Position numbers and translations under genes: made by a program
The notes under the pieces: model-generated
The model's database searches: none
What the model was told of the DNA's origin: nothing
The model's input: only the letters and a program-made list of their open reading frames with translations
Assembly (NCBI RefSeq): GCF_900110485.1
Contig: NZ_FODY01000006.1
Coordinates: 109,821-173,820, forward strand
Length of the DNA: 64,000 nucleotides
Direction of reading: 5' to 3'
DNA from: Propionispora vibrioides
Lineage (GTDB): Bacteria; Bacillota; Negativicutes; Propionisporales; Propionisporaceae
Shown here: piece after piece, positions 9,554-19,757 of the stretch
Layout: each line of letters begins with the position of its first letter
Position numbering within the stretch: the stretch's first letter is position 1

Positions 9554-10036
9554 ATGGAACTTGTAACACTTTTGTTTTACCCGGTATATTTGCTTGTAAC
9601 CTTTTCCTTCACTTTGATTTTTATTCCGAAAAAAGATTACAAAGAATATTTTATTTACGGTTTTCTATTTGGGGCACTTGGCGATGTGCTTATTGTAAGT
9701 CTGTTTCAGAACGTTCTTCAAATTATGTGGTTTAAGAATATGGGGCTGTTTGCCGCTTGGGACCAAAATTTTCTTTCTCCGGCGAGCTGGCTTACTACCG
9801 TCATGTTATTTCTTTACTTTTTTCCCCAGAAAAAAATTTTCCGTTATCCATATATTTTTACTTTTTCCTGCGCCAGCGTTGGCTATGGGCTTTTAGTAAG
9901 GAATGCAGATTTATTTGATTTCCGGCCTTGGCTTTACCCCTATGTTTCGTTTTTCGTATTTTTCCTTTGGTGGTTGTGTATCACCTGGATTTTCCTAAAA
10001 ACAAGCTCTTTTTTCAATACCGAAAAAAAAGGGTAA
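9554..10036 (+). CDS. Small integral membrane protein, function unknown
   Basis: 160 residues starting at the ATG preceded by GAAAGGAAC. There are about five hydrophobic segments and many aromatic residues (Phe, Tyr, Trp). A charged PKKDYKEY loop follows the first helix and a short KKG tail ends the protein. The general layout resembles the CBO0543-type membrane proteins of spore-forming Firmicutes, but I cannot confirm that. It is AT-rich compared with neighbours and transcribed away from the pdaB-like gene. Confidence 0.6.
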   Translation: MELVTLLFYPVYLLVTFSFTLIFIPKKDYKEYFIYGFLFGALGDVLIVSLFQNVLQIMWFKNMGLFAAWDQNFLSPASWLTTVMLFLYFFPQKKIFRYPYIFTFSCASVGYGLLVRNADLFDFRPWLYPYVSFFVFFLWWLCITWIFLKTSSFFNTEKKG

Positions 10037-10057
10037 GACATCCGTTGCCAAACCAAC

Positions 10058-10094
10058 AGAGCCTCACGAAAGCTTTTCGCTTGCGTGAGGCTCT
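10058..10094 (+). terminator. Strong hairpin after the small membrane protein gene
   Basis: Perfect 11-bp stem AGAGCCTCACG/CGTGAGGCTCT. The loop region contains a second short complementarity. The downstream T-tract is weak (ATCATAA), so it is a probable rather than certain terminator for the plus-strand gene. Confidence 0.55.
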
Positions 10095-10330
10095 ATCATA
10101 ATGATCAATCCAACCATAAATAATAATATATTTCAATAATAGCGCGAGTCATAGCGCCTAGAATCAAGATAATTTGCCTTCCCGCCATACTCACGCTCCG
10201 CATTTCACACTCATCACCAATCCAGAAGTAATGATTATATTAATTGCAGTATAAATCTTAATTCTCATAGAAATATCGTATAAATATCGCATTTGTAAAA
10301 TTTCGCAATAAATGTAATCACCGCCAGACC

Positions 10331-10356
10331 TAGGGAACCGCTGATTTATGAGCCTA
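10331..10356 (+). repeat. Lone family I terminal repeat
   Basis: AGGGAACCGCTGATTTATGA matches the outer end of the family I elements (compare AAGGAACCACTGATTTAATGA at 42330). The sequence to its right does not continue as the element, so this looks like a solo or heavily decayed end. It overlaps the stop codon of the 49-residue ORF. Confidence 0.4.
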
Positions 10357-10495
10357 CTTCTACATTGTCCAAATTGGCAATCAAGGTTACAGACTCACTA
10401 TAACAAGCCAACACATTATTACAAGAAAAAGAAGCCGCCCACAAATTAATCAATTCATGTATGAGAGCATCCGTTTGATGATTCTTTTCTATCAT
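10346..10495 (-). CDS. Small ORF (49 aa) downstream of the LytTR regulator
   Basis: An ATG one nucleotide past the regulator's stop codon opens an in-frame ORF of 49 codons. The product begins MIEKNHQTDALIHELINLW and contains CNNVLACY, then ends in VEVGS. The stop is supplied by the lone family I repeat end. No SD of its own is obvious; translation could be coupled to the regulator. It shows no similarity I recognise. The two-cysteine short protein beside an AgrA/AgrC-like pair recalls signalling peptides, but no AgrB-type processing gene is present. The rest of the 10037-10496 gap is AT-rich and without genes. Confidence 0.35.
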   Translation of the reverse strand: MIEKNHQTDALIHELINLWAASFSCNNVLACYSESVTLIANLDNVEVGS

Positions 10496-10496
10496 A

Positions 10497-11237
10497 TCAA
10501 ATCCCAATCTTCATTTTAAATTTCTGTTCTAATAGTATTGCCTTTTCCTTAGTTAGCAGAGCATCCTCTTTTATGCCTCTAAGCTTGACAATATATGTCC
10601 ATCTTCCATACATCGCTATTCTGTGAATTTTACTAATTTGAATAATATAAGATTTATGACTGCGTATGAATTGGTTCTCTGGTAGTTTCGCTTCAATTTC
10701 CGAAAGCGTTTCTGTCGTATGGTATTTCCCCTGTTCAGTAATGATCGTGGTGGTTCGATCTTCACGCTGAATCAGTATAATATCATTAGGATGAACAATA
10801 GCAAGTCCTTCTTTATCCTTAATGAGGATTTCGCATCTTAGCTCTTTTTGAATAGGAGAGTATTCTTGTTCATTCGCCTGAATACGTTGCATCCTGTTAA
10901 CTGTTTCTTTTAATCTCGCCATTTTAAAAGGCTTAACAAGATAGTCAAAAGCATATAGTTCAAATGCTTGTGGCATATATTTCTCAAATGCTGTTACAAA
11001 AACAATCATACATTTGGGGGTTATATCAATAATCCGCTTAGCTGCATCGAAACCGTTTTTTTTCCCCATTTCTACATCTAGAAAAACAGCATGTGGTCTA
11101 TGAAGTGTAACCATTTCAACGGCTTGATCGGCATTCTCGGCTTCTCCTACTATAACCACATCTTTCATTGACTGCAGGGCCTTTTGCAGCAATATGCGCA
11201 TGCCTTCCTGATCGTCAACAATTATGACATTAAACAA
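10497..11237 (-). CDS. LytTR-family response regulator
   Basis: A receiver domain (FNVIIVDDQ, phospho-acceptor Asp54 in VFLDVEMG, Lys near 104 in YLVKPF) is followed by a LytTR DNA-binding domain (about 140-245; FIRSHKSYIIQ and YTVK-like strands). I start it at the TTG at 11237, giving 246 residues, because AAAGGGGG sits 7 nt upstream and the receiver begins there. The ATG at 11279 lacks a usable SD. The cognate kinase is encoded just upstream. Such regulators control autoinducer, bacteriocin or cell-envelope genes; the target here is unknown. Confidence 0.88.
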   Translation of the reverse strand: MFNVIIVDDQEGMRILLQKALQSMKDVVIVGEAENADQAVEMVTLHRPHAVFLDVEMGKKNGFDAAKRIIDITPKCMIVFVTAFEKYMPQAFELYAFDYLVKPFKMARLKETVNRMQRIQANEQEYSPIQKELRCEILIKDKEGLAIVHPNDIILIQREDRTTTIITEQGKYHTTETLSEIEAKLPENQFIRSHKSYIIQISKIHRIAMYGRWTYIVKLRGIKEDALLTKEKAILLEQKFKMKIGI

Positions 11238-11356
11238 AACGGTGCCCCCTTTCTTTTTAGAACTTATAAGCTTTTTCATATCCTTCGTTCTATTTGATTT
11301 ATATTTTTATTACACTACGTTTTATAATTAATTCAAATCACTGCAAGCATAAATCT

Positions 11357-12079
11357 TCACGTCTTAATTGCCGCTTTAAAGAGCTTTATGGTAAAGATCA
11401 TCCCGTACTCAGCACTGGTAGCCCAAACATCCCCATAGTTTTTTAATGCTTTCTTAACAAGAAACAGACCAAGGCCATGTCCTTCTTGGTTTTTACTTGT
11501 TGTGCCTTCTCTAAACGCAGAAGCTATCTCTTCCTCATTTAAGCGCCTGCCAGTATTAGCTACCTCAAAAAAATAGCTGTGCATATCTTCAAAGATCCTT
11601 ATCCAGACACATTTATCATCCGCCACCCTGGAAGTCGCTTCAAACGCATTATCAATTAAATTGCTTAAACAGCCGCATAGCTCCCACTCTTCCATCTCAA
11701 TTTCAGAAAGGCTAGAACTTGCATTAACATAAAAGCGGATTCGTTTATGCTCTGCTTCATTGCTTTTAGTTTGTAGAAGAGCATTAATGGCAATCTTTTC
11801 TGTTTTGATATTATTATTTAACTGATTAATTTTACCGTAAATCTTATTGAGATAGTGGAATGCTTCCTCATACGCTTGGAGTTCAATCAAACCATATGTC
11901 ACTTGCAGATGATTTAAAAAATCATGTCTTTGAGCTCTTAAATCATTATTTAGTAATTCAATATTTCGATAGGCTGTTATCTGCTGTTTATTTTGTCGCC
12001 ATTTGCTAATCAAAAAGATATTTATGACTAACAGCAGCCCATTGACGCAAAGTATAAGAAACACTAAGCCAAATTCCAT
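11357..12079 (-). CDS. GHKL-type sensor histidine kinase (SpoOB/AgrC-like core)
   Basis: 240 residues: one transmembrane helix (about 3-25), then a SpoOB-like dimerisation helix with RHDFLNHLQ (His52), then the ATPase domain with N box LIDNAFEA near 141-148 and G box EGHGLGLFLVKKAL. There is no extracellular sensor domain and only one membrane span, so signal input probably comes from a partner. The adjacent 113-residue membrane protein is a candidate. Transcribed with the LytTR regulator. Confidence 0.88.
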   Translation of the reverse strand: MEFGLVFLILCVNGLLLVINIFLISKWRQNKQQITAYRNIELLNNDLRAQRHDFLNHLQVTYGLIELQAYEEAFHYLNKIYGKINQLNNNIKTEKIAINALLQTKSNEAEHKRIRFYVNASSSLSEIEMEEWELCGCLSNLIDNAFEATSRVADDKCVWIRIFEDMHSYFFEVANTGRRLNEEEIASAFREGTTSKNQEGHGLGLFLVKKALKNYGDVWATSAEYGMIFTIKLFKAAIKT

Positions 12080-12177
12080 TATATTACCTCTTTACGTGTA
12101 TAATTGATAATAGCATTTTTATCGTTAAGGGCCCCATCTACCAGAAATGAGGAAAGATTGTTTACAACTTGTTCTGG

Positions 12178-12519
12178 CTATAAACGCCACATCCATTTTG
12201 AATCAATTGTCCCGTTACCGCCATACCAGTTTTGCTTCATGGCTATTATCGCCCAGCCTTCTTTGAGTTTATCTTCTAAAGCGTATTTAACTCTGAAGAA
12301 TTTATAGCTTAATTCTGCTTCTTTGTACTCCTGATTAATAGGACAGTTCGTTCTTTTCACCTGTTCAATATTAATAATATTTCCACCTAACAATCTAATC
12401 TTTTTTTCTATGATACTCATACGCTCATTGTAAACACTTCTAGAAGTTACTATAAGCATCCATGAGGAGATGATAACGCCACCTACAAGCGTTAAAAATA
12501 ATGCTACTTGTAATTCCAT
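12178..12519 (-). CDS. Single-span membrane protein upstream of the GHKL kinase
   Basis: 113 residues from the ATG preceded by GGGGG at 8 nt. There is one hydrophobic helix (about 4-26), then a charged, probably cytoplasmic part rich in Lys and Glu, ending in WYGGNGTIDSKWMWRL. I do not recognise a family. Its orientation and spacing (98 nt to the kinase) suggest it belongs to the same transcription unit and may feed signal to a kinase that lacks a sensor domain. That link is inference. Confidence 0.6.
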   Translation of the reverse strand: MELQVALFLTLVGGVIISSWMLIVTSRSVYNERMSIIEKKIRLLGGNIINIEQVKRTNCPINQEYKEAELSYKFFRVKYALEDKLKEGWAIIAMKQNWYGGNGTIDSKWMWRL

Positions 12520-12639
12520 TTTTAATACCCCCAAACCATATATATTATACTTTTATTAAACCACGCTTTATGATTAATTCAAGACACTTTGCCTCAAACA
12601 TACACTTTAATGCTCTAATTGTCATTTTGTAGAAATAGT

Positions 12640-12803
12640 CTAGTGCCTCATCCGGCAAAGTCTGTAGCAGATCACCGGCCTTTTTACCGTCAGTCTTCGT
12701 TGTCGTCGGCTTACATATATCCGATATGCGCGCCTCCTCCGTCTTGCCTGACGGCAAAAATTCTCGACGCCATACTACATCTTCCTACCGGATGAGGCAC
12801 TAG
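12640..12803. repeat. Family II inverted-repeat element, copy 2 (best preserved)
   Basis: 164 bp bounded by a perfect 16-bp inverted repeat, CTAGTGCCTCATCCGG at 12640-12655 and its complement at 12788-12803. The interior (minus strand) contains AGGCAAGACGGAGGAGGC and CGACGACAACGAAGAC, the family core. A 70-codon ORF that runs through it has no independent support and is not annotated. Confidence 0.75.
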
Positions 12804-12813
12804 CTTGAAAGGG

Positions 12814-12945
12814 GTTCATGCAATAGCTGGCAGACTTAAGGCCAAGGAAATTTGGGAACGGCTTGGACGTTCTGATGACACAACCAGAAAAGTATATCTG
12901 CATGTCGCCAAAACAAAAGAAAGAGGCTCCTCAAGAGTTCACTGA
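12814..12945 (+). pseudogene. Fragment of a tyrosine recombinase/phage integrase (C-terminus)
   Basis: Reading the plus strand from 12814 gives a 43-residue open frame containing KAKEIWERLGRSDDTTRK and VYLHVAKTKE. This matches the end of the integrase catalytic domain (consensus I.ERLGHSDI.TT...Y.HV), including the nucleophile-like Tyr. The catalytic His is Arg here (LGRS), and the preceding RHTHA box and everything upstream is gone. The fragment starts 11 nt after the family II element and runs into the groESL terminator. It is a decayed remnant, not a gene. Confidence 0.6.
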
Positions 12946-12961
12946 ACTCATGAGGAGCCTC
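12923..12961 (-). terminator. Terminator of the groESL operon
   Basis: A long stem GAGGCTCCTCA / TGAGGAGCCTC with an inner GAGTT/AACTC pair. On the minus strand it is followed by TTTCTTTTGTTTT. It lies about 80 nt after the groL stop. A weaker CCCCTT/AAGGGG hairpin (13008-13025) lies between. Confidence 0.75.
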
Positions 12962-13038
12962 TGATAAAACAAATTTTATGTGGTCAAGGCACCAATCTGA
13001 GCACCTGGCCCCTTAAACTCAAGGGGTCAAAGCACACC

Positions 13039-14688
<1,650 letters not shown>

Positions 14689-14711
14689 TTACCTCCCGTA
14701 ATTGATTTTTA

Positions 14712-15011
<300 letters not shown>

Positions 15012-15041
15012 TTATCGTGTTTGTCATTTATAATTTACTTG

Positions 15042-15068
15042 TTAGCACTCACTAAGGTTGAGTGCTAA
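15042..15068. promoter_or_regulatory. CIRCE operator (HrcA binding site)
   Basis: Perfect TTAGCACTC-N9-GAGTGCTAA inverted repeat between the putative groESL promoter and the groS start. HrcA binding here represses groESL; heat stress relieves it. hrcA itself is not in the window. Confidence 0.97.
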
Positions 15069-15076
15069 TTCCATAA

Positions 15077-15108
15077 ATTATAATATATAATTTGCACAAA
15101 AAAATCAA
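15077..15108 (-). promoter_or_regulatory. Candidate groESL promoter
   Basis: On the minus strand TATAAT occurs at 15077-15082, just upstream of CIRCE. The nearest -35-like hexamer is TTGATT at 15103-15108; the spacing to TATAAT is 20 nt, or 15 nt to an overlapping TATATT. The -10 is convincing, the -35 is not certain. Confidence 0.45.
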
Positions 15109-15163
15109 GAGCTTTCTGGGGAAAAATCCACTTTTTTTACAACTTGGGTACAACTTTCCTGTT

Positions 15164-15325
15164 CTAGTACCTTGTCAGCCTTAAAACACCAGGAGAATGG
15201 TAAAGCTATTTTCACGACCCAAGACGAAAGAAGGAGGTATACCGGCAGTATGCTAACTGACGATAACGAAGGTGGCGAAAAATAGACCGCCAGTATTCAC
15301 TGGATTAAGACTAACAGGATACTAG
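15164..15325. repeat. Family II inverted-repeat element, copy 3
   Basis: 162 bp with ends CTAGTACCTTGTCAGCCTTAA and, read inward from the other side, CTAGTATCCTGTTAGTCTTAA. The interior (plus strand) has AAGACGAAAGAAGGAGGTAT and TGACGATAACGAAGG, aligned with the family II core. It occupies most of the 15069-15481 gap between groES and the antitermination regulator. Confidence 0.65.
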
Positions 15326-15454
15326 TATGGCCCCATCTGGAAAATTTATTCAAATTGCAAAAGAAACTCTCAGAGAGCCGGACCGGACTTCCCCGAGAGT
15401 TATATACTGACCGCTAAACCGGCAAACAATGCTCGCAAGGCGGCCTATGAGACA

Positions 15455-15480
15455 AAACCCAGCAGCAGCCTGCCGGGTTT
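15455..15480 (-). terminator. Terminator after the ANTAR regulator
   Basis: AAACCCGGCAG/CTGCTGGGTTT stem on the minus strand, followed by TGTCT. It begins immediately after the stop codon. The U-tract is short, so confidence is moderate. Confidence 0.55.
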
Positions 15481-15481
15481 A

Positions 15482-16063
15482 CTACCTTTTCTTTGTAACG
15501 GACTCTACAATCGCCTCAGCCACTTCCCTTATAGATTTCCGTTTACTCATACTATACTGCTGAATACGGCGGTATGCTTCACTTTCATTCAAATTATAGG
15601 CATCCATCAGAATGCCCTTGGCCCGGTCTAAAATTTTACGGGTCTCCAGAGAGTTTTTAACGCCTTCCAGTTCCTGTTCCAATTCGGTAATTTCCCGGAA
15701 CCGAGAGAGAGCAATTTCCATTGCCGGAAATAAATTTACCTCTTTGACCGGTTTGACCAGATAGGCCAATACACCTGAGTCTTTTGCCCTTTCCACTATT
15801 TCTTTCTGACTAAATGCAGTAAGCAGCAAAACCGGTGAAAGTTTTTCGTTGGAAATAACTTTTGCAGCCGCAATTCCATCCATCTCCGGCATTTTTATAT
15901 CCATGATCACCAGATCGGGGCGCAGCTTTCTCACTAATTCCACCGCTTTCACCCCGTCGTTGGCTTCACCGATCACAGTATGTCCGGCTTCTTCCAGTAT
16001 TTCTTTCAAATCCATGCGGATAATTGATTCATTGTCCGCTATCACGATACGCAAAGGTTGCAT
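15482..16063 (-). CDS. ANTAR-domain response regulator (PdtaR type)
   Basis: 193 residues from the ATG at 16063, chosen for AAGGAGGG 10 nt upstream and because the receiver starts at once (RIVIADNES). Phospho-acceptor Asp55 lies in VIMDIKMPEMDG. The C-terminal ANTAR domain (about 130-190; RKILDRAKGILMDAY...SEAYRRIQ) binds paired-hairpin RNA and prevents transcription termination. It follows the sensor kinase with only 4 nt between stop and start. Its RNA targets are probably elsewhere in the genome. Confidence 0.93.
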   Translation of the reverse strand: MQPLRIVIADNESIIRMDLKEILEEAGHTVIGEANDGVKAVELVRKLRPDLVIMDIKMPEMDGIAAAKVISNEKLSPVLLLTAFSQKEIVERAKDSGVLAYLVKPVKEVNLFPAMEIALSRFREITELEQELEGVKNSLETRKILDRAKGILMDAYNLNESEAYRRIQQYSMSKRKSIREVAEAIVESVTKKR

Positions 16064-16067
16064 ATGA

Positions 16068-17492
16068 TTATTTCCCTCCTTCCACTTCGCGGGGTATGGT
16101 AATGCACGCATGAGTCCCATTATTGGCGTATAGCTGAAAACTGCCGCCAAGATCGTCTTCTATCAAGGTGCGCACAATCTGTAACCCCAGGCTGTTTGAA
16201 TTTTGCGGGCTAAAGCCATCAGGCAGGCCAATACCATTATCATATATATCCACTTGATATGTTTTTTCCAACGTGGCAATATCCACACCTATCATGCCCT
16301 CGCGACGGCCGATAAAACCATGTTCAATGGAATTTTGGATTAATTCATTGATGACCAGAGCCAGACTGCTGGCTTTTTCTGAAGCCAAAATGACCGTATT
16401 CCCATTAAAAATTGTCTGCAAATTAAAATCTGGCTCCAGCATATTTTGAATCACCATATCCAAAATATTACGGGCGACTTCCGCCACATCAATAAATTCG
16501 GCATCCTGTTGCGATAAAAATTCATGCACGACAGAAATACTAAGAATGCGGTTGACACTTTCCCGCAGAGCTGCCTTAACCGGCTGCGATTTGGTACGGC
16601 GGGCTTGCAATCTAAGCAGACTGGCAATCGTTTGCAGATTGTTTTTAACCCGGTGATGGATTTCCTGAATAACAGCCGCTTTGATCAAAAGCTCTTTTTC
16701 TTTTTTCTTTATTTCTGTCACATTGGCGACAATAACAACCACCCGGGCAACCAGTCCGGCGTCACTGACAATCGGAATCACCCGTTGTACCAGCGTCATC
16801 CCGCCAGCTTCTACTTCAACCTCACTGGGTTCTTTGCTGCGAATTGCCTTTTGGACTAACCGCATATCCACATGGCGATCGTAAAAACGCCTTCCCACAA
16901 TATGAGAGACACCTAAAACCTTAAAAATACTGGTAGCGGCCGAATTGGCAAAAATAATTTGTCCTTTTTCATCAATCACCAGGATACCGTCACTGGCTGA
17001 GAGCGGCCGGAACAGCTTGCGGTTAGACCTTTCCCGCAGAATTGCCTGCAACATATACGCACTTTCCACTAAAATGCCATGGCCTTCCGCCCGCACTTCA
17101 TCAGAGCTGGCTTCAAAGCTGATGACCGCAATAATATCGTCATCGTTATCAAAGATCGGGTAAGTTCGCATTTCCATCCACATACCCAGCGCCCATTCAC
17201 GCTGCCCGCAAATAGACTGACCGGAAACAAAGGTACGGGCAACCAGCGGTTCTTCGGCAATGTGGACGGTCGACCCCAGCAGGCTGGGCTTACGCTGAAT
17301 AAAACTCGTATGAGGTTTTACCTGAGACAAAATGACAACAAAATTATTGTCACTCGCCTTAGCGTATACAGTGACCTGCGCATGAGCCAAATCTGCCATG
17401 AGTCCTATATTGGCAGTTATATTTTCTAACAATTCAATCTGCGTTGATTGCAGTGTAGTTATTTTTCTGCATATATCTCCTACTACACTCAT
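16068..17492 (-). CDS. Soluble sensor histidine kinase (PdtaS type, GAF-PAS-HisKA_2)
   Basis: 474 residues without membrane spans. An N-terminal GAF-like region (about 1-150) and a PAS domain (about 160-260; ILVIDEKGQIIFAN) precede the HisKA_2 box EIHHRVKNNLQT (His279/280) and a HATPase domain (NELIQNSIEHGF; GLPDGF; SLGLQIV). This family phosphorylates ANTAR regulators, and its partner is the next gene. The ligand is unknown; the sequence shows no obvious metal or haem motif. Confidence 0.92.
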   Translation of the reverse strand: MSVVGDICRKITTLQSTQIELLENITANIGLMADLAHAQVTVYAKASDNNFVVILSQVKPHTSFIQRKPSLLGSTVHIAEEPLVARTFVSGQSICGQREWALGMWMEMRTYPIFDNDDDIIAVISFEASSDEVRAEGHGILVESAYMLQAILRERSNRKLFRPLSASDGILVIDEKGQIIFANSAATSIFKVLGVSHIVGRRFYDRHVDMRLVQKAIRSKEPSEVEVEAGGMTLVQRVIPIVSDAGLVARVVVIVANVTEIKKKEKELLIKAAVIQEIHHRVKNNLQTIASLLRLQARRTKSQPVKAALRESVNRILSISVVHEFLSQQDAEFIDVAEVARNILDMVIQNMLEPDFNLQTIFNGNTVILASEKASSLALVINELIQNSIEHGFIGRREGMIGVDIATLEKTYQVDIYDNGIGLPDGFSPQNSNSLGLQIVRTLIEDDLGGSFQLYANNGTHACITIPREVEGGK

Positions 17493-17668
17493 GGCTATAC
17501 AAGTACCTCCAAAAATGGTTCAAAGTATATCTATTCTACTTACCGGTTAAAAATTCCTTGTTTCCCAGGACAATTTACAACAACAAATCTCTAATTTTCA
17601 TAAATATTTACTATATAAGTCCACCATAAGAAAACAATCAATGCAAACATGTTCCTTCTTCAAACGTC

Positions 17669-17824
17669 TAGGTGACCATAGGTGTATTTGCACAGCCCCT
17701 CCTGACGGATCTTTTTCCACCTGACGACGTCAGCAAACCCCTGAAATAGCCCCTCTATTCCTGCGGTTTTACTGCCTTGCCATATAGCACCAGGCCGACA
17801 GGCTCATTACTTCAGCGGTTCCCC
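17669..17824 (-). repeat. Family I inverted-repeat element, copy 2
   Basis: About 155 bp filling the end of the 17493-17811 gap. On the plus strand it reads CTCCTGACGGATCTTTTTCC, then CCTGAAATAG and GCGGTTTTACTGCCTTGCC, near-identical to the reverse complement of the copy at 42328. Its outer end TGGGGAACCGCTGA provides the last two codons and stop of tsaD. The first part of the gap (17493-17668) is AT-rich leader with no gene. Confidence 0.65.
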
Positions 17825-18846
17825 AGTTTTAAAGCAGGCCGGGCGTTTAGGTGCAAATCCGCCAGATCACCCTGTAAGTAGTGGTAATAAGCACGACAGG
17901 CAATCATAGCGGCGTTATCCGTACAAAGAATGGGGTCGGGATAATATAATGCCAGTCCTGCAGCTCCGCAGGCTTCCTGAAGAGCGGTTTTGAGGGCGCT
18001 GTTAGCGGCTACGCCGCCGGCTACAACAACTTGGTTTACCTGGCACTGCCGGACGGCATGCATGGTTTTATCAACCAGTACATCGACAACAGCCGCCTGA
18101 AAGCTGGCCGCCAAATCGGCCTGCGGTATCCGTTCTCCTCTCTGTTCGGCGTTATGAATGTAATTAATAACCGCTGATTTCAAACCACTGAAGCTAAACT
18201 CGAAATTTTTCTGGCCCGTAAGGGCCCGGGGAAAGGCAATGGCCGCCGGGTTTCCCTGCTGAGCCAGCCTGTCGATGTGAGGACCACCCGGATAAGGCAG
18301 TTTAAGCACCCGGGCAATCTTGTCAAAGGCTTCCCCTGCCGCATCATCCCTGGTTTGTCCCAATAGTTCGAAGGAATGATAGTCTTTGACCTGGATTAAG
18401 GAAGTATGTCCGCCAGATACTACCAGGGCGATAAATGGTGGCTGCAAGGCAGTGTGAGATAAAAAATTGGCAAAGATATGTCCTTCCAGATGGTTTACGC
18501 CAACCAGCGGCAAATCTGCCGCAAAGGCAAGCGCCTTAGCCACGGAAACACCGACCAGTAGGGCACCAACCAGCCCTGGTCCATAGGTTACCCCGATGGC
18601 TGAAATGTCGGTTAAGCCGACTCCGGCTACAGACAACGCCTCGTCAACCACCGCCATTACATTCTCAATGTGTTTGCGGGAAGCGATTTCCGGCACAACA
18701 CCGCCAAATTTTTGGTGCACCGGAATCTGCGAAGAAATAATATTTGATAATACGACCCGCCCGTCGGCAACAACAGCCGCTGATGTTTCATCACAGCTCG
18801 TTTCCAATGCCAGAGTAAGGCATCGTTGTCGTATAGTGTCACCCAT
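17812..18846 (-). CDS. tsaD: tRNA N6-threonylcarbamoyladenosine (t6A) synthase subunit TsaD
   Basis: Transfers threonylcarbamoyl to A37 of ANN-decoding tRNAs, working with TsaB and TsaE encoded 1-2 kb upstream. The 344 residues show [15 protein letters not shown] at the N-terminus, the metal-binding HLEGH (about 120-124), VSGGHTSL and [12 protein letters not shown]. Length is normal. The final Gly-Asn-Arg-stop comes from the terminal repeat of a family I element, so the C-terminus may have been trimmed or replaced by the insertion. Confidence 0.96.
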   Translation of the reverse strand: MGDTIRQRCLTLALETSCDETSAAVVADGRVVLSNIISSQIPVHQKFGGVVPEIASRKHIENVMAVVDEALSVAGVGLTDISAIGVTYGPGLVGALLVGVSVAKALAFAADLPLVGVNHLEGHIFANFLSHTALQPPFIALVVSGGHTSLIQVKDYHSFELLGQTRDDAAGEAFDKIARVLKLPYPGGPHIDRLAQQGNPAAIAFPRALTGQKNFEFSFSGLKSAVINYIHNAEQRGERIPQADLAASFQAAVVDVLVDKTMHAVRQCQVNQVVVAGGVAANSALKTALQEACGAAGLALYYPDPILCTDNAAMIACRAYYHYLQGDLADLHLNARPALKLGNR

Positions 18847-18968
18847 ATCCTGTAATCCTCCGTATTGCTATTAATTTCATGGTATCGTTCGACCGAATTT
18901 ATGCCACATTAGAATCAGGCGACAATCATGCGATACAAAATCACGCCTAAAAAGGAGAGAAAGCCACT

Positions 18969-19166
18969 ATGGCACGTTCGAGAAAACCTGTGAATCCGTC
19001 TGCAGAAAACGCTTTAGATCAGATGAAATTAGAGGTTGCGTCAGAGTTAGGAATTGCCGAACGAGTTCGCTCCCAGGGTTGGAACACAATGACTTCCGCT
19101 GATTGCGGCCGGGTAGGCGGTCACATGGTTCGCAAAATGATTGAACAATATGAATCCAAGCTGTAG
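18969..19166 (+). CDS. Small acid-soluble spore protein, alpha/beta type
   Basis: 65 residues. It contains ALDQMKLEVASELGIA, which matches the conserved alpha/beta SASP block with the germination-protease cleavage region, and GRVGGHMVRKMIEQYE, the second DNA-binding block. Such proteins coat spore DNA and favour spore photoproduct over other UV lesions, fitting the splB gene at 32.4 kb. Strong SD AAAGGAGAG. It carries one Cys and one Trp, unusual for the family. Expression should be forespore-specific, but I could not fix a sigma-G promoter. Confidence 0.93.
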   Translation: MARSRKPVNPSAENALDQMKLEVASELGIAERVRSQGWNTMTSADCGRVGGHMVRKMIEQYESKL

Positions 19167-19168
19167 TA

Positions 19169-19206
19169 ATGTATCGGGCGGCCCTGGCCGCCCCTACATT
19201 TTTTAT
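19169..19206 (+). terminator. Terminator after the ssp gene
   Basis: Stem AATGTA..GGGCGGC/GCCGCCC..TACATT followed by TTTTTTAT on the plus strand, 3 nt past the stop codon. Confidence 0.9.
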
Positions 19207-19267
19207 AGCTCAAACCCGGTAACACTCTGATTACCATCGGCATATTCTACTGTGAACAATCACCCTT

Positions 19268-19292
19268 TGACCACGAAAGTGGTCTTTTTTTC
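19268..19292 (+). terminator. Second plus-strand terminator hairpin
   Basis: TGACCAC-GAAA-GTGGTC followed by seven T on the plus strand. No gene lies between it and the ssp terminator, so it probably backs up that terminator and protects convergent rimI. Confidence 0.7.
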
Positions 19293-19307
19293 CATTTTCC
19301 ATACATC

Positions 19308-19757
19308 TTATAACTTATCGCACCACATAATAATGGCATCTTCCTTGGTGTCGGTATAATAATGTTTCCGCACTCCCGCACGGCTAAATCCCAGTTTTTC
19401 ATAAAGCTTTTGTGCCGCGTAATTGGAAGGCCGGACTTCCAGGGTCATTCTGGCGGCCCCCCGGCTATCAGCGGCTTCCTTTAAAGCGATTAGCAATTTC
19501 TCACCAATTCCCTTACCGCGGTATTCAGGCAAAATAGCGATGTTGGTAACATGAGCCTCATCGACAATAACCCACATCCCAGCATACCCAATTACCTGCT
19601 TTTCTACACATACGACTAAGTAATGGGTCAGTTCATTATTGCATATTTCCGACTCAAAGGCGGTTCGGGACCAAGGCGTTAAGAAAGAAGCCTGTTCGAC
19701 CAAGAGTACGGCGTCAATGTCCAGCAGCCCCATTCGTCGAATGCAAGTATTACTCAT
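19308..19757 (-). CDS. rimI: Ribosomal-protein-alanine N-acetyltransferase (GNAT)
   Basis: 149 residues; GNAT acetyl-CoA loop EYRGKGIGEKLL near 80-91 and the RimI-like tail YEKLGFSRAGVRKHYYTD. RimI acetylates ribosomal protein S18 in enterobacteria. In Firmicutes it usually sits in the tsaE-tsaB operon, as here. The ATG at 19757 overlaps the tsaB stop (ATGA) and is preferred to the GTG at 19769. Confidence 0.92.
   Translation of the reverse strand: MSNTCIRRMGLLDIDAVLLVEQASFLTPWSRTAFESEICNNELTHYLVVCVEKQVIGYAGMWVIVDEAHVTNIAILPEYRGKGIGEKLLIALKEAADSRGAARMTLEVRPSNYAAQKLYEKLGFSRAGVRKHYYTDTKEDAIIMWCDKL

Noticed and set aside
12545..12757. 70-codon minus-strand ORF upstream of the membrane protein
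   Set aside because: More than half of it lies inside the family II element and its product changes character at the element border; no SD of quality. Treated as chance.
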